From Xanthobacteraceae bacterium (GTDB lineage: Bacteria > Pseudomonadota > Alphaproteobacteria > Rhizobiales > Xanthobacteraceae): a DNA stretch of 64,000 nucleotides. Made by a program: the position numbers and the translations under genes. Under the pieces are notes generated by a model. The model was not told where the DNA came from, searched no databases, and saw only the letters and a list, made by a program, of their open reading frames with translations. Positions 43,056-50,450 of this stretch are shown here, piece by piece (within the stretch, counting starts at the first letter, position 1; each line of letters starts with the position of its first letter). The stretch covers positions 1,178,001-1,242,000 of the forward strand of contig CP075369.1 of the NCBI GenBank assembly GCA_019454205.1, in the 5' to 3' direction.

Positions 43056-45244
43056 TTATCGGAACGGCAGGACATATCGACCACGGCAAGACCTCGCTGG
43101 TGCGCGTTCTCACTGGCGTCGATACCGACCGCCTGAAGGAAGAAAAGAAGCGCGGCATTTCCATCGATCTCGGCTTCGCCTATCTCCGCAAGGACGATGC
43201 GACGCTTGGTTTCGTCGACGTTCCGGGTCACGAAAAGTTCGTCCACAACATGCTGGCTGGTGCGACCGGCATCGACTTCGTGCTGCTCGTGGTCGCGGCG
43301 GATGACGGCGTGATGCCGCAGACCGCGGAGCATCTCGCGATCGTCGATCTGCTCGGCGTCGATCATGGCGTCGTCGCTATCACCAAGGCCGATATGGTGA
43401 GCGAGGAACGTCTCGCCGAAGTCAGAACGCAGATCGCGAATACGCTCGCCACGACGACGCTGCGCGACGCCGAAATCTTTGCGGTGTCGAGCATCACGGG
43501 ACAGGGCATCGACGATTTGCGCGCGCGCCTGTTCGCCGCAGCGGCACAGACAGCGCGCCGTCCTGCCGACGGCCGCTTCCGGCTCGCAGTGGACCGCTCC
43601 TTCACGATGCCGGGTGCCGGTACGGTCGTTACCGGAACAGTTCTGTCCGGCCGCGTGACGGTTGGGGATGCGGTTGTCATCAGCCCGTCGGGATTGAGCG
43701 CTCGCGTGCGCGCCATTCATGCGCAGAATCGTCCGGCGGAAACGGGTGTTGCCGGCGACCGCTGTGCGCTTAACCTGACCGGCGACAAGATCACCAAGGA
43801 AGCAATTTCCCGTGGCGATGTTGTCATGGATCCGGAACTGCACGCGCCCACCATGCGCGCCGACGTGACTGTGCGCGTCCTGCAGTCCGAGACAAAGCCG
43901 CTGACTCAATGGATGCCGGTCCGGCTACATCATGCATCGTCGGAAGTCGGCGCACGTATTGTTTTGCTTGGCGAAGAACCAACTGCACCCGGTACGGAAT
44001 CCCTCGTGCAACTCGTGCTCGATCAGCCGATCGCCGCCGCCGCAGGCGACCGCTATGTGTTGCGCGATACCACCGCGCAACGGACGATTGCTGGTGGCCG
44101 TCTTGTCGATTTGCGTGCACCCGCCCGCAAGCGGCGCACGCCGGAGCGCATTGCGCAACTGCAATCCCTTTCCATTGCTCATCCCGGCAAGGCGCTGACG
44201 GCGCTGCTCAACCAGGCGCCGGGCTATGTCGAGTTTTCCGCTTTCGTACGTGACCGTGCGCTCGGCGTGGAAGAAGCCGCCAGCCTTGTCGAGAACACGC
44301 AACTGGTGAAGCTGGCGACGCCGAAGGGCGAACTCGCGCTTTCGCAGCAGAATTGGCAGCGCTTGCAGCGTGCAATTCTGGGCACGCTCGAAGTCTTTCA
44401 CAAGGAAAACCCTGATCTCGCAGGTATCGGCCTCGAGCGGCTCCGCTTGCAAATGGAACCGCGTTTGCCGGCACCGGCATTTGCTACGCTGCTGGAGGGG
44501 ATGGCGCGCGAAAAGCATATCGCGCTTGACGGCGCGTGGGTGCGCCTCGCTTCGCACGAGGTCCGGCTTGCGCCGCAGGACGAAAGCCTCTGGCAAAAGA
44601 TCGAACCGATGATCGGAGGAACTGAACGTTTCCGCCCGCCGCGCGTTCGCGATGTTGCCAATTTCCTGCAGGTCAAGGAGCAGGAAATACGAAGGCTTTT
44701 CAAGGTATTATCGAGAATGGGTAAGGCCGATGAAGTGGCGCACGATCACTTCTTCCTCCGCGGCACGGTCGCTGAGATGGTGGAAATCTCCACTGACATC
44801 GCGGCGAAAGCGGAAGGCGGCTGGTTCACTGCGGCTTTGTTACGCGACCGATTGGATAATGGCCGTAAGGTTGCTATCCAGATTCTCGAATTTTTTGACA
44901 GGCACGGCGTCACGATCCGGCGCGGCGATCTCCGCTCCGCCGGATCAACCCGCATCGCCTGGACCTGTTTCGCCGTAGCGCCGGACAATCGGCCGGCCCG
45001 GCAACAACAAATGGAAGAGCATCGTCCCCGGTGGGGCGTCCGGACTTCAAATCCGGGAAGGGCCGCGAGCCGGTCCTTGGTGGGTTCGACTCCCATTCTC
45101 TTCCGCCAGAAAAACGGAGCAACGTCCGATGAGTGCACCGCAAGTCGTGAGCTATCTCGACGAACTGAATCGTGTGGCAATCGAAGCAAATGTCGCCGAG
45201 GACGAGTTCCGCAGGAACATCACGTCGCGCATCCGCGAGCTTGA
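43052..45244 (+). CDS. selB: Selenocysteine-specific elongation factor SelB
   Basis: A GTPase that delivers Sec-tRNA to UGA codons at a SECIS. The EF-Tu-like part has GHIDHGKTS, VDVPGHEKFVHNM and TKAD; the C-terminal winged helices that bind the SECIS follow. The frame runs 730 residues, longer than usual. Its last about 100 residues look like out-of-frame sequence that reads through the tRNA-Sec gene into the next gene. At about 44938 another frame offers RRINPHRLDLFRR and ends at 45132, overlapping the next start in the ATGA manner common here. A frameshift near 44933-44940 is therefore likely; the true C-terminus may be in the other frame. Confidence 0.9.
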   Translation: MIIGTAGHIDHGKTSLVRVLTGVDTDRLKEEKKRGISIDLGFAYLRKDDATLGFVDVPGHEKFVHNMLAGATGIDFVLLVVAADDGVMPQTAEHLAIVDLLGVDHGVVAITKADMVSEERLAEVRTQIANTLATTTLRDAEIFAVSSITGQGIDDLRARLFAAAAQTARRPADGRFRLAVDRSFTMPGAGTVVTGTVLSGRVTVGDAVVISPSGLSARVRAIHAQNRPAETGVAGDRCALNLTGDKITKEAISRGDVVMDPELHAPTMRADVTVRVLQSETKPLTQWMPVRLHHASSEVGARIVLLGEEPTAPGTESLVQLVLDQPIAAAAGDRYVLRDTTAQRTIAGGRLVDLRAPARKRRTPERIAQLQSLSIAHPGKALTALLNQAPGYVEFSAFVRDRALGVEEAASLVENTQLVKLATPKGELALSQQNWQRLQRAILGTLEVFHKENPDLAGIGLERLRLQMEPRLPAPAFATLLEGMAREKHIALDGAWVRLASHEVRLAPQDESLWQKIEPMIGGTERFRPPRVRDVANFLQVKEQEIRRLFKVLSRMGKADEVAHDHFFLRGTVAEMVEISTDIAAKAEGGWFTAALLRDRLDNGRKVAIQILEFFDRHGVTIRRGDLRSAGSTRIAWTCFAVAPDNRPARQQQMEEHRPRWGVRTSNPGRAASRSLVGSTPILFRQKNGATSDECTASRELSRRTESCGNRSKCRRGRVPQEHHVAHPRA
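45013..45108 (+). tRNA. selC: tRNA-Sec (UCA anticodon)
   Basis: A 96-base tRNA with encoded GCCA end, closely similar to E. coli selC. The acceptor stem GGAAGAG pairs with CTCTTCC; the eighth pair is a C.T mismatch. The D arm is six base pairs (GTCCCC/GGGGC). The anticodon loop CTTCAAA carries TCA between CCGGA and TCCGG. A long variable arm (GGGCCG...CGGTCC) and a T arm GTGGG-TTCGACT-CCCAT follow. It reads UGA as selenocysteine. It lies inside the 3' part of the open selB frame and 20 bases before the next gene. Confidence 0.96.
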
Positions 45245-45596
45245 GGAAGCACGCGCATTCGCATTCCGCCGCCTGAACTTGATGAAATCGGTAAGCGCTT
45301 CCGTCGTCGGCGCGAAAGATGAAGAGGAAGCGAAGACGAGAGGATCCGCCGCCTTCTTGCAGGAAGTCGGATGGAGCGGCGGCAGCCAGTCGCAGGCTGA
45401 AGTAGTGGCGTATTTCGCGCCAGTGGCTCTTGCGATCTGGAATGCATCGAAGACTGAAGCCACTCCAGACGACGCCGCGAAGATCGCAAAAGAACTGGCC
45501 GGATTTGAATCGTGGTACGCGCAGGGCCGCGAGGAACCGTTCCTCAAATTGATGCAGCAGGAACCGCTGGAGCTTCCGCTTGTCGAAGTCGCGTGA
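45129..45596 (+). CDS. Unrecognised protein in the sel operon
   Basis: A 155-residue soluble, acidic, mostly helical protein of no family I recognise. Features: a charged N-terminal helix with EDEFRRNITSRIRELEEAR, a conserved-looking WNASKTEA segment and FESWYAQGREEPFLKLM; there is no Cys. It starts with ATG 20 bases after tRNA-Sec and overlaps the next gene by 17 bases. Its position between selC and a lipoate-ligase-like gene suggests a role in the same process. The function is unknown. Confidence 0.7.
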   Translation: MSAPQVVSYLDELNRVAIEANVAEDEFRRNITSRIRELEEARAFAFRRLNLMKSVSASVVGAKDEEEAKTRGSAAFLQEVGWSGGSQSQAEVVAYFAPVALAIWNASKTEATPDDAAKIAKELAGFESWYAQGREEPFLKLMQQEPLELPLVEVA

Positions 45597-45978
45597 CGGC
45601 GATCGTCCGTTTCAGTTCAATACCTGGATCGCGGAAGAGTTTCGCGAGTCCGGTGCGTTTACCGCGCTTGTGCTGCTGGTATCCATCGGCAATCTGGAAG
45701 TGACTCCGCTGCGCTCCACGTTCCTGCATGTCATCGGCGACGAGGTGGACTGGATCGCGTTCAGCACGATGATGCGCGGTGCGAACGTGGAATGGGACGG
45801 CGCGATGCTGATGCCTGTGCGAGACAACGACGGCGGACCGCTTGAAGACGAAAGCGCACGCACCGAACTCCGGGCGCTGGAAAAGCGGGTTGTCGAAGAT
45901 CGCATGATCCTCAACGAAGGCCACTTCTTCGATAAATGGGGCCGCCGCATGAAGATCGAGGAAGCAACGGCGCAATGA
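45580..45978 (+). CDS. Unrecognised small protein in the sel operon
   Basis: A 132-residue protein without a family I can name. It contains a hydrophobic beta segment (FTALVLLVSIGNLEV), acidic regions and ILNEGHFFDKWGRRMK near the end. No cysteines are present. The only near start is TTG at 45580, seven bases after GGAG and inside the previous gene. The stop overlaps the next ATG (ATGA). Coupling at both ends argues that it is a real gene of the module. Confidence 0.65.
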   Translation: MSKSRDGDRPFQFNTWIAEEFRESGAFTALVLLVSIGNLEVTPLRSTFLHVIGDEVDWIAFSTMMRGANVEWDGAMLMPVRDNDGGPLEDESARTELRALEKRVVEDRMILNEGHFFDKWGRRMKIEEATAQ

Positions 45979-46760
45979 CAGCGTTGCGCCTTATTGCGGA
46001 CCGCGGCCGCAGCGCGCGGAATAATATCGCGCTCGGTGCAGCGATGGTCGAGCTTCGAGCTAAGGACGAAATCCCGGATACGTTGCGTATCTATTCGTAT
46101 CCGCGTTCCGTGCTGTTTGGCCGCAATCAGGATGCCACGCGAACCGCCGACCTTTCGTTCTGCGAAAGGGAAGGGATTGAAGTCGCCCGGCGCATTACCG
46201 GCGGCGGCGCAATCTATATGGATCAAGGTGTCGTGACCTGGGATCTTGCGCTGGCGAGCCGAGCGCACTCCGATATTTCCGCACTCGCGGCCACCGTATG
46301 CAACGCTATAGCGATTGGGATTTCTGGTCTTGGTGCTGCTGCCCGTTTTCGCGCGGAGAACGATATTGTTATCGGTGCACGCAAGGTCGCCGGCGCGAGC
46401 GGGTATCGTGACGGCGCTGCGCTTATCTATCAGGGATCATTGATGATCGCGCCTGATTTCTCGACGATGGCAGCCGCATTGCGGCTTGCGCCGGTCAACG
46501 CGCATATAACCTCACTCGGTCAGGAACTTGGATATGCTCCTGAAAACGAAGCGATTTTCTCGCTTCTTGCGGACGCGGCCGCGAATGCATTGAACGCCAC
46601 GCCGGAGCGGAGTTCATGGACAAAGCAGGAGCGGGTGCTTGCTTCGCAAATGCTTCACGATGAAATCGGCCGCGACGATTTCGTATTTCAGGGTGAAGCT
46701 GACGGAAGATTTGCGCCGCCTTTGCCTCGCCTGTCATCCGTAGAAGCAGCCGCGCAATGA
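45975..46760 (+). CDS. Lipoate-protein-ligase-like (LplA/biotin-lipoate A/B family) protein
   Basis: A 261-residue protein of the LplA fold. The family motif RRITGGGAIYMDQG is at residues 72-85 and the catalytic-type Lys K137 lies in ARKVAGASGYR. It would attach lipoate (or octanoate) to an acceptor lysine. The GcvH-like protein two genes downstream is the obvious target. It overlaps both neighbours by four bases. It is shorter than full LplA, as in dedicated ligases of lipoate-dependent sulfur-oxidation gene sets, where similar pairs exist. Confidence 0.85.
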   Translation: MTALRLIADRGRSARNNIALGAAMVELRAKDEIPDTLRIYSYPRSVLFGRNQDATRTADLSFCEREGIEVARRITGGGAIYMDQGVVTWDLALASRAHSDISALAATVCNAIAIGISGLGAAARFRAENDIVIGARKVAGASGYRDGAALIYQGSLMIAPDFSTMAAALRLAPVNAHITSLGQELGYAPENEAIFSLLADAAANALNATPERSSWTKQERVLASQMLHDEIGRDDFVFQGEADGRFAPPLPRLSSVEAAAQ

Positions 46761-47134
46761 AACGCAAACTCCTCGTCGTGCTGGCCAACACCGATCCTCG
46801 TAACGGCGAGGAACTCGGCGCGCCGTTCTACCACGCGGCAATCGCAGCTGCGATGGACTACGAGGTGGATGTCGTTTGCACCGCGACCGCGGGCAAGCTG
46901 ATGTTCAAGGGTGTCGCCGAGAAAATCCACGTCAAGCCCGGCCATCCCAAAACAGTATACGAGTGGATCAGGGAGGCGCACGATCACGGCGCGCGCTTCT
47001 GGGCGTGTCCCGCTAACCTCGATCTGTTCGACGTGAAGGAGTCCGATCTCATCCCCGAATGCAGCGGGATGATGGGTGCCGCCGACATGATCGAACGCAT
47101 CATGGGCGACGAATACCGCGTAATGACGTATTGA
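46757..47134 (+). CDS. DsrE-like sulfur-relay protein
   Basis: A 125-residue DsrE/DsrF/peroxiredoxin-like protein: MKRKLLVVLANTDPRN, a central GAPFYHAAIAAAM helix, and cysteines C41, C84 (FWACPANLDL) and C102 (IPECSGMMG). C84 sits where DsrE proteins carry the persulfide-binding Cys. DsrE proteins move sulfane sulfur; YedF, linked to selenium metabolism, joins a TusA-like and a DsrE-like domain. Here a DsrE-like protein is translationally coupled to a lipoate ligase and followed by a lipoyl carrier. Confidence 0.86.
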   Translation: MKRKLLVVLANTDPRNGEELGAPFYHAAIAAAMDYEVDVVCTATAGKLMFKGVAEKIHVKPGHPKTVYEWIREAHDHGARFWACPANLDLFDVKESDLIPECSGMMGAADMIERIMGDEYRVMTY

Positions 47135-47140
47135 ATCACC

Positions 47141-47581
47141 ATGCCTCTCGTTCGCGGTTGTAATTTTCCGGATCACCTTCTTTACGACGTGGAGCATCAC
47201 GTCTGGTACGCGGTAGGCGACGATGGCCTGCTGCGTGCGGGCATTACCGTTATCGGCGTAGCGCTCGCGCGCGAGGTGCTTGTGTTCACGCCGAAACGGC
47301 CCGGAACGGAATTTGAAAAGGACCGCGCATTGGCGATCGTCGAGAGCGCGAAATGGACCGGCTCGGTTCGCTCCGCATTCGACGGCACGGTTGTCGCAGT
47401 GAACGAAAGTCTCAAGGCACGCCCGCACATCGTCAACAACGATTGTTACGGCAAAGGCTGGATGGTTCAGCTACGTCCGTCGGCAGGAAACTGGCGCGAG
47501 AAACTGATCGCGGGGACAGACGTGGCGAGCGCCTACGAAGCGTGGATGGAAGATACTGCGTTTGCTGGTTGCGGTAGCTGA
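47141..47581 (+). CDS. GcvH-like lipoyl-carrier protein
   Basis: A 146-residue protein with the glycine-cleavage H-protein fold. The lipoyl-lysine motif is IVESAKWTGSVRSAFDG with K71 as the lipoylation site, followed by GTVVAVNESL, and GKGWMVQLRP is the typical H-protein end. No gcvP or gcvT is nearby. Extra cysteines occur at C7, in NNDCYGKG and in a C-terminal AGCGS. It resembles lipoate-binding proteins that carry sulfur in place of a glycine-cleavage role. Together with the ligase and DsrE-like genes it ends the operon, convergent to selD by two bases. Confidence 0.86.
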   Translation: MPLVRGCNFPDHLLYDVEHHVWYAVGDDGLLRAGITVIGVALAREVLVFTPKRPGTEFEKDRALAIVESAKWTGSVRSAFDGTVVAVNESLKARPHIVNNDCYGKGWMVQLRPSAGNWREKLIAGTDVASAYEAWMEDTAFAGCGS

Positions 47582-47583
47582 GT

Positions 47584-48633
47584 TCAGGCCACTACCTGCA
47601 CGACCGGCTCTCCCGCTTCGACCTTTCCGACAATGGCCGCCAAGGGATATCCCGCTGCGCGAATTTGCTTGAGCAGGCGGTCGGCCGCGGAAGCGGAGCA
47701 GGACACGAGCAAGCCGCCGGAAGTCTGTGGATCGGTCAGCAGGTGCTGTTTCCACTCGGAATAGCCGTCGGGAAGCTTCACAGAAGCACCATAACTCGAC
47801 CAGTTGCGGTGAGACGCGCCCGTCACATGACCGGCCTGCGCAAGATCGCGCGCAGCGGCGAGGTAAGGCACTTCGCCGCTGAAGATCACGACTTTCGCAT
47901 TCGAACCATGCGCCATCTCGGAGGCGTGACCGAGCAGGCCGAAGCCGGTGATGTCGGTCACCGCATGGACATCCGCATCGCTGGAAATCTCGCCGCCGAC
48001 ACGGTTCAACAGTGTCGTGGTCGCTATCATTTCGGCGTACTGCTCGCCGGTGAGAATGCCCTTCTTCAGCGCGGCGGAGTAGACACCGACGCCGATGCCC
48101 TTGGTGAGGATGAGCGCATCGCCGGGTTTCGCGCCGGTATTGCGCCGGACCTGTTCCGGCTTGCAAATGCCGATGACGGCAAGTCCGTAGATCGGCTCCG
48201 GTGCGTCGATGGAGTGTCCGCCTGCGACGGGAATGCCAGCGTCAGCGCAAACGCTCGCGCCACCTTCGAGAATGCCGCGCACGATTTCGACCGGCAATTT
48301 TCCGAGCGGCATGCCGAGGATAGCGAGCGCGAAGATCGGCTTCGCACCCATCGCGTATACGTCGGAAATCGCATTGGTCGCGGCAATGCGCCCGAAGTCG
48401 CGGGGATCGTCGACGACCGGCATGAAAAAATCGGTGGTTGCGACGATGCAGGTGTTGTCGTCCAGCTTCCATACTGCCGCGTCGTCGCTGGTCTCCGCTC
48501 CGACAAGCAACTGTGCGAATGGTTTCGCCTGCGGATGACCGGCCAGCAATTCCTGCAACACGGATGGGGCCAGTTTGCAGCCGCAACCGCCGCCATGCGC
48601 CAGGCTGGTAAGACGTACGACAGGTGCGTTCAT
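47584..48633 (-). CDS. selD: Selenide, water dikinase SelD (selenophosphate synthetase)
   Basis: A 349-residue AIR-synthase-like enzyme that makes selenophosphate from selenide and ATP. The active-site C17, C19 and K20 lie in GGGCGCK, the same numbering as in E. coli, so the protein is Cys- rather than Sec-type. ATTDFF, AGGHSIDAPEPIYG and DPQTSGGLLVS follow. It stands alone on the minus strand, opposite the sel operon. The ATG at 48633 is chosen from the alignment with SelD N-termini; the frame extends to 48693. Confidence 0.96.
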   Translation of the reverse strand: MNAPVVRLTSLAHGGGCGCKLAPSVLQELLAGHPQAKPFAQLLVGAETSDDAAVWKLDDNTCIVATTDFFMPVVDDPRDFGRIAATNAISDVYAMGAKPIFALAILGMPLGKLPVEIVRGILEGGASVCADAGIPVAGGHSIDAPEPIYGLAVIGICKPEQVRRNTGAKPGDALILTKGIGVGVYSAALKKGILTGEQYAEMIATTTLLNRVGGEISSDADVHAVTDITGFGLLGHASEMAHGSNAKVVIFSGEVPYLAAARDLAQAGHVTGASHRNWSSYGASVKLPDGYSEWKQHLLTDPQTSGGLLVSCSASAADRLLKQIRAAGYPLAAIVGKVEAGEPVVQVVA

Positions 48634-48845
48634 CGCGCTCTCCGGAAAAGCAAAGAAGGGGAGCCGCACCGCGGCAATAAGGGGCTTCCGCATCCGCGAA
48701 AACCATCATTGAGATTAGCATGTCGCACCACTCTAGGCCAATGCAGGGCTATGGCCCGCGTACTCGGTAGCCCGTCTTTTTCGCTATGGGAGCTTTGTCT
48801 CAGGCGCAGATTGCCAACAGACGGATTTAATGGCTCAAAGCGGGG
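48634..48845. promoter_or_regulatory. Divergent spacer selD / transglutaminase-like gene
   Basis: A 212-base spacer that must hold the promoters for selD (minus) and the next gene (plus). I see no clear operator, hairpin or RNA gene. The left 60 bases keep the selD frame open. Confidence 0.3.
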
Positions 48846-49502
48846 ATGAATGAATATCTGAATCCCGGCGAATACATCGACAGCGAGAACAGTTCCATCG
48901 TGCGCTTCGCGGAGCAGGCGGTGGAGGGCGTGAAGGGAGAAAAGGCGAGGGCAATTGCGCTTTATCTCGCCGTGCGCGACTCCGTCAGCTACGATCCATA
49001 TGTCGATTTCAGCGATCGGGAAACCGTCCGCGCGAGCAGCGTGCTTGCGGCGGGCCGGGGTTATTGCATCGGTAAAGCTTCGCTGCTTTCAGCTTGCGCG
49101 CGTGCGGTCGGCATCGCCGCACGGCCGGGTTATGCCGACGTGCGCAATCACATGACTTCTAAGAAGCTGCGCGATCTCGTGGATAGCGATATTTTCCGCT
49201 GGCACTCCTACGCTGAGCTGCTTGTCGGCGGAAAATGGGTGAAGTGCACGCCCGCTTTCGACAGCGCACTATGCGAGCGGGCAGGCCTCGCGCCGCTCGA
49301 GTTCGATGGCGTGAGCGACTCGCTGTTTCATCCCTACGATCCGCAGGGCCGCAAACACATGGAATACCTGCTGGAGCGCGGGACATACGCCGACGTTCCG
49401 TTCGACACCATCATGGCGGACTTTCAGCGGTATTACCCCCGCCTGATGACGAACGGCTCCGTACAGGGTGATTTCAAAGCGGAAGTAGAGACTTCCGGCT
49501 AG
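48846..49502 (+). CDS. Transglutaminase-like domain protein
   Basis: A 218-residue protein with an intact transglutaminase-core triad: C74 in GRGYCIGKASLL, His in RWHSYAELLVGG and Asp in TPAFDSALC. There is no signal peptide, so it is probably cytoplasmic. The family includes peptidases and amide-transferring enzymes. It is unrelated in length to the Tat-exported protein at 33121. The start ATG follows AAAGCGGGG. The context (end of the selenium island, before a GntR operon) does not define its role. Confidence 0.82.
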   Translation: MNEYLNPGEYIDSENSSIVRFAEQAVEGVKGEKARAIALYLAVRDSVSYDPYVDFSDRETVRASSVLAAGRGYCIGKASLLSACARAVGIAARPGYADVRNHMTSKKLRDLVDSDIFRWHSYAELLVGGKWVKCTPAFDSALCERAGLAPLEFDGVSDSLFHPYDPQGRKHMEYLLERGTYADVPFDTIMADFQRYYPRLMTNGSVQGDFKAEVETSG

Positions 49503-49611
49503 TTTGCCGGACAATCGCCATTGGTGCGACGTAGGGAGAGCGGGGTACCAGCCGCGCTTGTGCAAAGCACCATTTTATTGGGATTGACGCGCGATTTGTG
49601 AAGCCTTTACG

Positions 49612-49626
49612 CTTTGTCGGACAAAG
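49612..49626. promoter_or_regulatory. 15-bp palindromic operator before the GntR gene
   Basis: CTTTGTC-G-GACAAAG is a perfect palindrome ending 13 bases before the GTG at 49640. The form resembles sites of FCD-type GntR regulators, so autoregulation of the downstream operon is likely. Confidence 0.6.
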
Positions 49627-49639
49627 AGCGAGAGGGCGC

Positions 49640-50401
49640 GTGTCGGACACTCACGACAGATTTGAACGCCTGAACGTCGCGCCGGCCTATCAGATGGTCG
49701 CCGACGCGATCGAGCGTGAGATCATCCAGGGCCGCATCCGTCCGGGAGAGCCGATCGGCACCGAGTCCGAACTGGTGCGCCAGTTCGGCGTGAACCGCTC
49801 CACCGTGCGTGAAGGCATCCGCGTGCTCGAACAAGGCGGCCTCATCAGCCGCGACTCCAGCCGTCGTCTGTTCGCATGTGGCCCGCATCACAATCGCCTC
49901 GCGAGCCGCCTGAGCCGCGCACTGGTGTTGCAGGAAGTAACGTTCCGCGAACTCTACGAGACATCGATGGTGCTCGAACTCGCTTCGATCGAGCAGGCTG
50001 TAGAGCGCGCAACCGAAAAGAATATTGCCGAGCTTTCGGAAAATGTTGCGAAGACCGAAGCGGCAATCGACGATCCGGCACGCATCGCGGAACTGAATTC
50101 CGAATTTCATGCGCTGATCGCGAAAGCATCGCAGAACCGCGTGCTGCAGCTTGCGCGCGAGCCGACCGGTTTGCTGTTCTTCCCGACTACCGAAGTGATC
50201 TGCCGCAAGGTTGCGGAAGGTGCTTTGCGCATGATCGAGGCGAACCGCATGATGCTGAAAGCAATCAAGGCGCGCGACAAGAAATCGGCGATACTCTGGA
50301 TGCGCCGTCAGGTCGACGACTGGCGCAAGGGTTTCGAGCGAACCGGCAAGACGCTCGATGAAGCGGTGGACAAGAGCTATCTCCGCGCGGCGACGCGCTA
50401 G
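49640..50401 (+). CDS. GntR-family regulator (FCD type)
   Basis: A 253-residue regulator with winged helix at about residues 15-75 (YQMVADAIEREIIQGRIRPG, ELVRQFGVNRSTVREGIRVL) and an FCD ligand domain. It is the first gene before a hydratase, a Liv importer and a ligase and probably represses them until an acyl-CoA or substrate binds. The GTG at 49640 (MSDTHDRF) is preferred because the palindrome at 49612-49626 would lie inside the gene if GTG 49598 were used. The SD (AGAGGG) is close to the start. Confidence 0.88.
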   Translation: MSDTHDRFERLNVAPAYQMVADAIEREIIQGRIRPGEPIGTESELVRQFGVNRSTVREGIRVLEQGGLISRDSSRRLFACGPHHNRLASRLSRALVLQEVTFRELYETSMVLELASIEQAVERATEKNIAELSENVAKTEAAIDDPARIAELNSEFHALIAKASQNRVLQLAREPTGLLFFPTTEVICRKVAEGALRMIEANRMMLKAIKARDKKSAILWMRRQVDDWRKGFERTGKTLDEAVDKSYLRAATR

Positions 50402-50450
50402 ATGAAAATCTGACAAGAGCGCGAAAAGCGCCGGGGCAGGGAGGACGGGA

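Noticed and set aside
45975..47581. The lipoate/DsrE/GcvH genes as part of an sHdr sulfur-oxidation operon
   Set aside because: No heterodisulfide-reductase-like, rhodanese or electron-transfer genes of that system are in the window; only the carrier part resembles it.
47141..47581. GcvH-like protein as the H protein of glycine cleavage
   Set aside because: No gcvT or gcvP nearby, and the lysine context (ESAKW) and extra cysteines differ from standard H proteins; not excluded, but not the simplest reading.
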